A stretch of DNA of 20,278 nucleotides from a virus: positions 1 through 20,278 of the IMG/VR virus record IMGVR_UViG_3300028025_000122; one strand, 5' to 3'. Shown here in pieces: positions 14,270-20,278 of the stretch; the first letter of the stretch is position 1, and every line of letters starts with the position of its first letter. The notes beneath the pieces are model-generated. The model was not told the origin of the DNA. It saw nothing but the letters and a program-made list of their open reading frames with translations, and did not search any database. A program made the translations under genes and the position numbers.

Positions 14270-15955
14270 TTACTTCTTAACTACTACTAAGAAGAATCCA
14301 TTCCACCATTCGTCTTTAGACTCGACTGAATTAATCCAGATCTTCTCGAATAATACATTCAGCTTGGCTTTGGCTAAACCAGCTTTTGCCCCAGAAACTA
14401 CACCTTCCCAGTTTGCATCATCAAATACGATTACAGCCTCTTCTGCTAGAGTTTCTGCAAAGTATTCTACAGCCTTTCTGGTGTTTATTTCATCATGTGG
14501 ACCATCATAGAAAAAGAAATCAATATCCTTTATGTTGGTTAGGTCGGTCGCATACATATCCGTATCATATACCTTACAGGCAGTAGAACCTTTATATTTG
14601 CGGACATTTTCTATAAATGTTTCTTTATTTGTCTTAGGAAGTTCATCACCAACTTGAGGTTGTATATCCTCTTTCCAATGATCAACAAAGTGAGCTTCTT
14701 TCAGAGTATTACAAGAAAGTGCTGCAACCCCAGTCGATCCCAAGAAACTTCCCACTTCAAGATATTTATTTGAATTAGAGGCAATCGATTTAATCAGCTT
14801 CTGCATTCTCGAAGAAGTTAGTCCAGGAATTCCAAAGTCTTCAATCGTAGGATTATCGTGATATGCTAAAACTTCTACCATTTTAGTTACTTTGGCAGAT
14901 AACTTTTGTCCACCTTTGGACTCGTAAACCTTATCGCAGAAGTTACAATCCCAGCAGTCGAACTTACAGTTCTTGATAATCTTGCGCCATGCATTGATTG
15001 GTTTTTCTACTAGATTATTATCCTCTAGATACTCTTCAAATCCAGCAAATAGAATCTCTTCATTATTTGCATACTTAGAAATGATGTCCATAGATTCGTA
15101 CAATCTAGCTGCAGATTCTCTGCCATGCATTTTGATTGTATCGATACCTAGATCTAGTAGTTCATCCCAGTCTTCTTTCCATGGAGTGAAGTTGGCAGTC
15201 TTCAACATGATCGCTGAATCTTCATAGTCCCATTTCTGGCAAGAAACTCTAGCAATCGGAGAATTAAAATACTGTGGATCTTCTTTAGTTCGATTACAGT
15301 TATACTCGTAGTGCTCAGTCATAACAGGACATCCACCAGCACAACCTTCGTTAGCTAAAAGAGAAATCTTAACTGGAAGACCAATATCTTCGCAATGCTT
15401 TTTAGCCTTTATAATCTTCAAAAGACTATCTCTGTCTCTCATCAAATCACGATCTAAATTGATGTAGTGAAACCCAGCTTTAGCTAATCCTACAACTTCG
15501 TTAGCCTGTGTGACTTCTCGAAGAATTGTATTCTTGATAAAGAGTTCTGGGAATTCAGCTTGAATCTTTCCTGTCGCCACCCAATGAGTGTGAGGAATCG
15601 TAGCTGAACGAACACCTGCCTCGTAAAGAGGTCGAAAGTTCTTAATGAACTTGTCTAGGTTTCGTTGAGTTGGGGGAACTGTGACATTGTTAAATGTCGC
15701 TGATACTGGTATCTTAGTTAATCGCTGAATGTGTAATGCAGCATCAATTGAATACTTAGCATCAGCGTCATGTATAACAAACACATCACCCATAGCATCC
15801 TGATCAAAGGGAGCTATGCGTGAAGTGAAGTAAATGTCGGAGATGTAGTCTTTGTAGCGAACAACAAACGAAATAAATTCGTTAAATTGTTTCTCCGTCA
15901 ACTTTGGGTTTAGCGGTAAGCTGAAGACTTTCGAGGGATTTCGCATTGTATACAT
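14270..15955 (-). CDS. Fusion of a cysteine-rich U32-like domain and a class I SAM methyltransferase
   Basis: A 561-residue cytosolic enzyme candidate. Residues about 8-345 look like a TIM-barrel of the peptidase-U32 type. LLANEGCAGGCPVMTEHYEY (199-218) fits the N-x-G-C...C block of that family, and WDELLDLGIDTIKMHGRES (263-281) fits its lGID-x-FKI-x-GR block. Cysteines 205, 209, 220, 239, 330, 334, 337 and 340 suggest an iron-sulfur site. Residues about 395-561 are a methyltransferase: KYLEVGSFLGSTG (397-409, SAM loop), HFVDHW (422-427), DFFFYDGPHD (479-488) and VIVFDDANW (508-516). U32 proteins include RNA hydroxylases (TrhP, RlhA) and ubiquinone hydroxylases; the substrate here is unknown. 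The start overlaps the upstream gene by 74 bases without a good SD; Met4 (15946) is an alternative. It sits oddly among virion genes. Confidence 0.68.
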   Translation of the reverse strand: MYTMRNPSKVFSLPLNPKLTEKQFNEFISFVVRYKDYISDIYFTSRIAPFDQDAMGDVFVIHDADAKYSIDAALHIQRLTKIPVSATFNNVTVPPTQRNLDKFIKNFRPLYEAGVRSATIPHTHWVATGKIQAEFPELFIKNTILREVTQANEVVGLAKAGFHYINLDRDLMRDRDSLLKIIKAKKHCEDIGLPVKISLLANEGCAGGCPVMTEHYEYNCNRTKEDPQYFNSPIARVSCQKWDYEDSAIMLKTANFTPWKEDWDELLDLGIDTIKMHGRESAARLYESMDIISKYANNEEILFAGFEEYLEDNNLVEKPINAWRKIIKNCKFDCWDCNFCDKVYESKGGQKLSAKVTKMVEVLAYHDNPTIEDFGIPGLTSSRMQKLIKSIASNSNKYLEVGSFLGSTGVAALSCNTLKEAHFVDHWKEDIQPQVGDELPKTNKETFIENVRKYKGSTACKVYDTDMYATDLTNIKDIDFFFYDGPHDEINTRKAVEYFAETLAEEAVIVFDDANWEGVVSGAKAGLAKAKLNVLFEKIWINSVESKDEWWNGFFLVVVKK

Positions 15956-16718
15956 TATCTAATAGTTGAGGAATTGTAGTATTATTTGCTTCCAAATATT
16001 GATCCACTTGCTCTTGCACACCTAAAGAAACTTTATGCAAACCAGCATTAATCAAACCAGAATATTGAACAGCTAACTGTAAAGTATTTAGTTGATCTTC
16101 GGAAGGCATCATAGCGATGGAGTCCATATTACCAGAACCAATTCGACCAAAAGCAAGAATATCAAGAGCAGCTTGTTTACCCATACGAGCAACCCAGTAC
16201 TTCTTCTCTTCTTCTTCGTTTAGTTCAAGATATGGTGCTAACTCTTCTTCAGTTTTAGCATATTTCTTTACAACATCAATAAATGCTTTCATCTCGCTTT
16301 CAGACTGAGCAAACTTTCTTTGATAGATTGTAATATCATAATCTAATTTTTCCAAGTCGATCTGCAGCAACTCTTTCTCTAACTCATCTGGAGTATTTTC
16401 GATCGTTCTTGCCATCATTTTGCGATGAATTTGGCATTTACGAAGACTATTACGAATCTCAGTATAAGCATGGTAGCGAGTTTCAATTTCTAGCAATGCT
16501 TGACGAACCATTTTATATGGAGTCAACTGCGAGTTTGTAACAAATTGCTGACATTGGTATTCAGTCATACCCATGTTAGCGTGAATCGATGATTTGATAA
16601 TATCTAAATCATAATCTTTAAAAGAATATCTGTCTTTAAAATCTTGAGCGACATTAATCTGTAGCACATCACTTGACACAATGTTATTTGTATCAATCAA
16701 ATCAGAAGTTGTATTCAT
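15882..16718 (-). CDS. Helical protein of unknown function in the fibre gene cluster
   Basis: A 278-residue, mostly alpha-helical protein that I do not assign to a family. Residues about 70-165 are charged and probably coiled coil (IETRYHAYTEIRNSLRK, then ELEKELLQIDLEKLDYD). Residues 173-210 hold a more conserved-looking segment, YWVARMGKQAALDILAFGRI followed by GSGNMDSIAMMP. There is no signal peptide, membrane segment or catalytic motif. It starts 17 bases inside the end of the 258-residue gene behind a strong SD (GAGGTGAAG), so these two are translationally coupled. Its last 74 bases overlap the 561-residue gene. Place and coupling suggest a tail-assembly or scaffold-like role, but this is inference from context only. 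Confidence 0.6.
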   Translation of the reverse strand: MNTTSDLIDTNNIVSSDVLQINVAQDFKDRYSFKDYDLDIIKSSIHANMGMTEYQCQQFVTNSQLTPYKMVRQALLEIETRYHAYTEIRNSLRKCQIHRKMMARTIENTPDELEKELLQIDLEKLDYDITIYQRKFAQSESEMKAFIDVVKKYAKTEEELAPYLELNEEEEKKYWVARMGKQAALDILAFGRIGSGNMDSIAMMPSEDQLNTLQLAVQYSGLINAGLHKVSLGVQEQVDQYLEANNTTIPQLLDNVYNAKSLESLQLTAKPKVDGETI

Positions 16719-17478
16719 GTATCTTCACCTCAGTAGTTCTAGTTGCGTCTGTTTCAGAGACAGTCCAACCAGGAATTTGCACTGCCTGCGTATCAGGCAT
16801 AAAAACACCCAAATATTTTTCATATAAAATATTCAGATCCCATACAGTTGTTGGTGCTTTAAACTCTTTGATAAGTTTTTTATACACCACCAACATATCA
16901 GAAAGACTGTCAGCATATTGTTCTGCTTTAGTTAGGATTTTATTCGCTAACTCAGTCTTATCAATTTCTTGTTCTTGCGCAAGATAATCTAAAAATGGAG
17001 TATGACTGTTCACTTGATCAGCCAACCATTCTCTTGCTTCATGTTTCTGAATTTCCCAAGATTCTTTTTCAACCAAAGAAACACCCATAAACTCTTTAAA
17101 ACGACGATCGAATTCTTGATTAATAATTTCGAGCGCAACAGCTTTCATAAAAGCAACAATGTAACTAATTAGTTCTGGAGTAATATCAACTGGAATTTTA
17201 GCAGGTTGAGTCCAAATACCTTTTGATTTTTCTGTAATCTTACCAACTGTTCTAATTTCCGAGAAGAACAAACTACCCCAATGTGCTTGCTCATATGGCA
17301 ATTCTACAATACGACAATCCCAGCTTGGTCTTAGTGTATTGAATAATGTGTCTGACATTTCAAAACAAGAAACATCATGAATCTGGAATTTTTCCGAAGC
17401 CTCTAGGTTTGGATCACCACCACCCTGTGCTACAATATTTTGTTCCAAATAACCTGTTCTAATTAAAAAGTATTTCAT
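16702..17478 (-). CDS. Possible tail-fibre assembly chaperone
   Basis: A 258-residue soluble protein directly after the propeller-like fibre genes. Residues 139-206 contain SWEIQKHEAREWLADQ, HTPFLDYLAQEQEI and LANKILTKAEQYADSL. This follows the pattern W-x2-Q-x2-EA-x2-WLAD...TPFLD-x-LA...LA-x-KI-x2-KA that I associate with the helical C-terminal region of phage tail assembly proteins. The N-terminal 100 residues are beta-rich (MKYFLIRTG start; PSWDCRIVELPYEQAHWGSL) and not recognised. Assembly chaperones are often encoded just after the fibre they fold, which fits here. A CATAAATA late promoter and AGAGGA SD lie immediately upstream, so it probably starts a transcription unit with the 278-residue gene. 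Alternative: a minor virion component. Confidence 0.5.
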   Translation of the reverse strand: MKYFLIRTGYLEQNIVAQGGGDPNLEASEKFQIHDVSCFEMSDTLFNTLRPSWDCRIVELPYEQAHWGSLFFSEIRTVGKITEKSKGIWTQPAKIPVDITPELISYIVAFMKAVALEIINQEFDRRFKEFMGVSLVEKESWEIQKHEAREWLADQVNSHTPFLDYLAQEQEIDKTELANKILTKAEQYADSLSDMLVVYKKLIKEFKAPTTVWDLNILYEKYLGVFMPDTQAVQIPGWTVSETDATRTTEVKIHEYNF

Positions 17479-17498
17479 TTTTTATCCTCTTGATAATC

Positions 17499-17506
17499 TA
17501 TTTATG
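17499..17506 (-). promoter_or_regulatory. Probable late promoter CATAAATA ahead of the 258-residue gene
   Basis: The minus strand reads CATAAATA, one base from the T4 late consensus, then AGAGGA and the ATG at 17478. As at 6922-6929, the preceding gene's TAA stop lies inside the motif. The two sites share spacing and a similar SD, which argues for a real module, though AT-richness makes chance occurrence possible. Confidence 0.5.
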
Positions 17507-18704
17507 ACTGTCTTTGTGCAGTGACTGATGATGAAGCAGACCAACAAACACCTGAAGATGTTCCAAAGTGACCCTTTGGTCTAGTGGCAGAACCCATTGA
17601 ATACATTGCATCGTTTGAATACAAGATTTTAATTGTATGATTAGTTTGTTGACCATCGTGATGTCCAACCACATAACCCCATTCTTGACCCATTTGATTA
17701 TTTTCTTCTGAGTATGCTCTTACTCGATTGTAAGCTGATCCGATATCTGTTGCAGTTGATTCATTAAATTTAATTTGTTGTGCGCTAGTAGAACTAGTCC
17801 CAGTTCCACCATAGTGGAATCCTTTTTTGGTACACAGAAACTTACCCCATCCATCAGGTGAAGCAGCAGTAGTCCACGCTGTAAAGGTGTCATTAGAGTA
17901 TGTCATATATCTTTTTGTTCCACCAAAAGACCAATATGCTCTAGTTTCGCCACTACAACCAGCAGAAGCTCCATTGGCAGGGGAAGCTGTAGTTGAGTAC
18001 ATAATTTCAGTACCAAAGTGCATTTTATCTGTAGTGTTAGTGGCACCTGCAGCCAAACTACCTCCAGCTACATACCCAACTTGACCCATTTGATTTGTTG
18101 CTGCAGCACAGAAGTTTCTTCTGATTGATCCATCCCAACCACCAATAACTCCAACTGCTGCATCGCCAGCACCCTGAGAAATTGCAGAACCAGATTCGTT
18201 TTCACCTGAACCAAATCCAAATGTAGAGTAAGATTCACGAACATCTCTATCTCGAGATCTTCCCATTCCAGTATGTAAATTTACACTGACTGTTCGCTTT
18301 GATGTTTCACCTGGTGGACTGCTACTGCCATCTTCAGATCCGTCTGAGCCACCTTGTGCTCCAGTAACATATCCGTTATAATCTGAAAAATATCCTTCTT
18401 GATACGCACAAGCATACTGCAGTTGTTCACCACAGTAAACTGTAATGTCTGTTGAGTGCCAAGTTTTGTTGACTGATCTCCAAGGATTACCACCCTTGTA
18501 TCCACCAGCTTGATAACCATGAGTTATGATAGTTCGAGTTTCGAAAGTGTTACCAATATTACCAGCAACTGTTTCTCCAGGATATGACCAGAAACCAAGT
18601 GTTCCATTTGTCATTAACTGTGCGCCACGAGTAGTAGCTGATGGTAACGGAAGAACTGGGTTAGTTCCACCAATCCAATTTGTAGATCCAATTTTAAATG
18701 CCAT
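17502..18704 (-). CDS. Tail or receptor-binding protein with propeller-like repeats, paralogue 1
   Basis: A 400-residue virion-type protein, one of three adjacent relatives. The N-terminal half has RGAQLMTNGTLGFWSYPG, TFETRTIITHGYQAGGYKGG, NPWRSVNKTWHSTDIT and YFSDYNGYVTGAQGG. The C-terminal half has NQMGQVGYVAGG, FGTEIMYSTT, NQMGQEWGYVVGHHDGQQTN and RPKGHFGTSSG. The recurring GY-x2-GG and D-x-T-x-n-Y strands suggest a Kelch-like beta-propeller, but I cannot confirm the fold. Residues about 117-185 differ strongly from the paralogue and carry insertions. No signal peptide. The ATG lies 2 bases after the preceding stop, with no strong SD, so translation is likely coupled. Role as host-recognition tip protein is inferred from architecture and neighbours. 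Confidence 0.62.
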   Translation of the reverse strand: MAFKIGSTNWIGGTNPVLPLPSATTRGAQLMTNGTLGFWSYPGETVAGNIGNTFETRTIITHGYQAGGYKGGNPWRSVNKTWHSTDITVYCGEQLQYACAYQEGYFSDYNGYVTGAQGGSDGSEDGSSSPPGETSKRTVSVNLHTGMGRSRDRDVRESYSTFGFGSGENESGSAISQGAGDAAVGVIGGWDGSIRRNFCAAATNQMGQVGYVAGGSLAAGATNTTDKMHFGTEIMYSTTASPANGASAGCSGETRAYWSFGGTKRYMTYSNDTFTAWTTAASPDGWGKFLCTKKGFHYGGTGTSSTSAQQIKFNESTATDIGSAYNRVRAYSEENNQMGQEWGYVVGHHDGQQTNHTIKILYSNDAMYSMGSATRPKGHFGTSSGVCWSASSSVTAQRQS

Positions 18705-18706
18705 AG

Positions 18707-19957
18707 TTATACCGCTCTCGAAGAAGTTACAGAAGCAGCTGCTGAAACACTACCAGCTGAAGACATACCGTAGTGACCTTTTGGTCTACCTGCAGCACCC
18801 AATAAAGTTACTGTATCAGTAGAATATGTTACATACCAAGATTTGTTATTTTGTTGTCCGTCATACTCACCAAGACAATAACCTTTATCTTGACCCATGT
18901 GATGATTTTCTTCACCAGCATTAAATCCACGACTTAGAGTGGTTGATAAATCTGTTCTTGTTGATTCACTAAATTTAGTAAATGATGAAGATGAAGTGTT
19001 ACTACCTTGTCCAATATAGTGCCAACCTTTTTTAGTTGACAGCCACTTACCATGACCATCAGTGCTGTGAGTTCCAGAGTATGTACTCCATGCTTGGTTC
19101 GAATATGTTAAATATTTTTTAGTGCCAGCGACATTAAAAAATCCATCGACTTGTCCGCAAGCACCAGACGCATAGTTTCCACTCATACCAGAATCAGTAG
19201 TAGTATACATTATTTCAGTACCAAAGTGTAATCTATTAGTTACAGAAGATCCACCGCCAGTTACATATCCTTCTTGTCCAGTTTGATTTGTTGCTGCACC
19301 GCAACCATCTCGTTGCACATTCATAGCCCAACCACCAACACCAGAAGCTATATAAATGTCTGTGCTGGCTGTATTTGCTGCTAAAGTGCCATAAGTGATA
19401 CTTTGTCTTGCTGGATCATCTTGACCAGCAGAGCCAGCACCTGCAGGCGCATTTGCGTCATTGCCACCATATCCGTAAGGCATTGAAGCCGAACCAAACA
19501 AGCCATGAGTTCCACCATCACCATTATTTAAATTTGAAAATCTATTTCTTGCTTGACCAGTGTGTAAGTTAATTGATGCTGTTTGAGCATATGATCCGTA
19601 TCCACCAACACCAAATACATATCCATTGTAATCGCTGAACACAGCATCACAGTATGCCATTGGTGCTGTTAATTGTTCTCCACAACTGAAAGTTATATCA
19701 GTGGCATGCCAACATTTGTGAACAGTTCTCCATGGATTAGAATTTTTATATCCACCACAAACAAATCCATGAGTTAGAATAGTTCTAGTTTCGAAAGTTC
19801 CACCAATGGTTTCGTTGGGATTTCCAGGATAAGCAAAGTATGCATTGGTTCCATTGTTATACATTGAAGTACCTCTGTCATATCCATTCGACAGAGGAAT
19901 TGGAAATATTGAACCAGAAGTGTCTAAGACTTTACTTGAGCCAAGATAAAATGCCAT
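18707..19957 (-). CDS. Tail or receptor-binding protein with propeller-like repeats, paralogue 2
   Basis: A 416-residue paralogue of the next gene downstream. Conserved blocks are TFETRTILTHGFVCGGYKNS, NPWRTVHKCWHATDIT, CGEQL, FSDYNGYVFG, HFGTEIMYTTT, GTKKYLTYSN, KWLSTKKGWHYIGQGS, EENHHMGQDKGYCLGEYDGQ and RPKGHYGMSS. Residues about 118-207 are glycine- and asparagine-rich (GYGGNDANAPAGAGSAG) and not alignable by eye with paralogue 1, which marks a variable surface. More cysteines than paralogue 1 (for example 67, 82, 92, 103). Starts 1 base after the stop of paralogue 3 and ends 2 bases before paralogue 1. Probably a fibre-tip or baseplate-decorating protein. Confidence 0.62.
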   Translation of the reverse strand: MAFYLGSSKVLDTSGSIFPIPLSNGYDRGTSMYNNGTNAYFAYPGNPNETIGGTFETRTILTHGFVCGGYKNSNPWRTVHKCWHATDITFSCGEQLTAPMAYCDAVFSDYNGYVFGVGGYGSYAQTASINLHTGQARNRFSNLNNGDGGTHGLFGSASMPYGYGGNDANAPAGAGSAGQDDPARQSITYGTLAANTASTDIYIASGVGGWAMNVQRDGCGAATNQTGQEGYVTGGGSSVTNRLHFGTEIMYTTTDSGMSGNYASGACGQVDGFFNVAGTKKYLTYSNQAWSTYSGTHSTDGHGKWLSTKKGWHYIGQGSNTSSSSFTKFSESTRTDLSTTLSRGFNAGEENHHMGQDKGYCLGEYDGQQNNKSWYVTYSTDTVTLLGAAGRPKGHYGMSSAGSVSAAASVTSSRAV

Positions 19958-19958
19958 T

Positions 19959-20278
19959 TTACGATCCTGCGTAGTATGTTGCTGTTATTGATGCAGCTGC
20001 TGAAAACGCTGCAGCAGAAGATTGTCCAGTGTGACCCTTTGGTCTTGATGCACTTCCAAGAACAAGCTGAGCATCAGTCGAGTAATCATATTTGATTGTG
20101 TGATTATTTTGTTGGTCATCGTAGTTACCCAAACAATAACCCCAGTTCTGTCCCATCTGGAAATTCTCTTCTCCCATAGCACGAACTTTATTTGTCATTG
20201 ATGCAGATGTTTCAGTAGAGATTGTAAATTTATATTGACCTAATGTTACATTGGCACCAGTTCCACCATATAGATGTC
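19959..20278 (-). CDS. Tail or receptor-binding protein with propeller-like repeats, paralogue 3 (N-terminus outside window)
   Basis: Only the last 105 residues are present; the frame is open to the right edge, so the gene begins outside. The visible part starts HLYGGTGANVTLGQYKFTIS, continues AMGEENFQMGQNWGYCLGNY, DDQQNNHTIKYDYSTDAQLV and RPKGHTGQSSAAAFSAA. This matches the ends of paralogues 1 and 2 (for example FHYGGTGTSSTSAQQIKF and NQMGQEWGYVVGHHDGQQ). An internal ATG at 20198 is not the start, because homology runs upstream of it. It is the first of the tandem set in transcription order, and further copies may lie beyond the window. Confidence 0.7.
   Translation of the reverse strand, partial: HLYGGTGANVTLGQYKFTISTETSASMTNKVRAMGEENFQMGQNWGYCLGNYDDQQNNHTIKYDYSTDAQLVLGSASRPKGHTGQSSAAAFSAAASITATYYAGS

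Noticed and set aside
14270-15955. The 561-residue protein as a radical SAM enzyme because of its cysteine clusters
   Set aside because: The classical C-x3-C-x2-C motif does not occur near the N-terminus; C330-x3-C334-x2-C337 has the right spacing but lies near the end of the domain, and the surrounding blocks fit U32-like proteins better.
20196-20198. ATG at 20198 as the start of a separate 79-residue gene
   Set aside because: The frame is open to the window edge and the translation upstream of this ATG (HLYGGTGANV...) matches the paralogues, so it is an internal methionine of a truncated larger gene.
17502-20278. Diversity-generating retroelement target in the tandem paralogues
   Set aside because: No reverse transcriptase and no template repeat is present in the window, and the differences between copies include insertions over long stretches rather than adenine-directed substitutions at a C-terminal site.

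Overview
The window is part of the late structural region of a T4-like myovirus (tailed phage). Every convincing gene lies on the minus strand, so transcription runs from high to low coordinates. The T4-type neck and packaging genes are recognisable in order: gp13, gp14, gp15, then the large terminase gp17, which runs off the left edge. The tail-fibre-like proteins resemble those of marine or freshwater T4-like phages (cyanophage- and pelagiphage-type families) more than coliphage T4. The host cannot be named from this sequence. Base composition is AT-rich by eye. I saw no tRNA, CRISPR array, integrase, transposase or homing endonuclease, and no gene-free stretch longer than about 110 bases.

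Layout in transcription order, right to left. (1) 20278-17502: three tandem, almost contiguous paralogues of about 400 residues, the first cut by the window edge. They are probable tail or receptor-binding proteins with propeller-like repeats. (2) 17478-14270: three non-fibre genes. These are a 258-residue protein resembling tail-fibre assembly chaperones, a 278-residue helical protein, and a 561-residue fusion of a cysteine-rich, U32-like domain to a SAM-dependent methyltransferase. (3) 14159-10110: four virion-type genes of 111, 83, 914 and 206 residues. (4) 10098-4100: a 1057-residue structural protein ending in a cupredoxin-like domain, and a 933-residue fibre protein ending in a peptidase-S74 type self-cleaving chaperone. 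(5) 4098-1: gp13, gp14, gp15 and gp17. No gp16 lies between gp15 and gp17.

Genes are packed with gaps of a few bases or with overlaps, which indicates translational coupling. Four T4-type late promoter sequences (TATAAATA or CATAAATA) lie just ahead of the 258-, 111-, 206- and 933-residue genes and divide the block into late transcription units. The most striking regulatory element is ahead of the 111-residue gene. There the late promoter sits in the loop of a perfect 9-bp inverted repeat whose second arm contains the ribosome binding site. This is the arrangement known from T4 genes that are silent on read-through RNA and translated from late RNA.

Together the genes build the tail tip and fibres, close the head-tail neck and package DNA. 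The U32/methyltransferase fusion, the cupredoxin domain in a virion protein and the extra domains inside gp13 and gp14 are the least ordinary elements.
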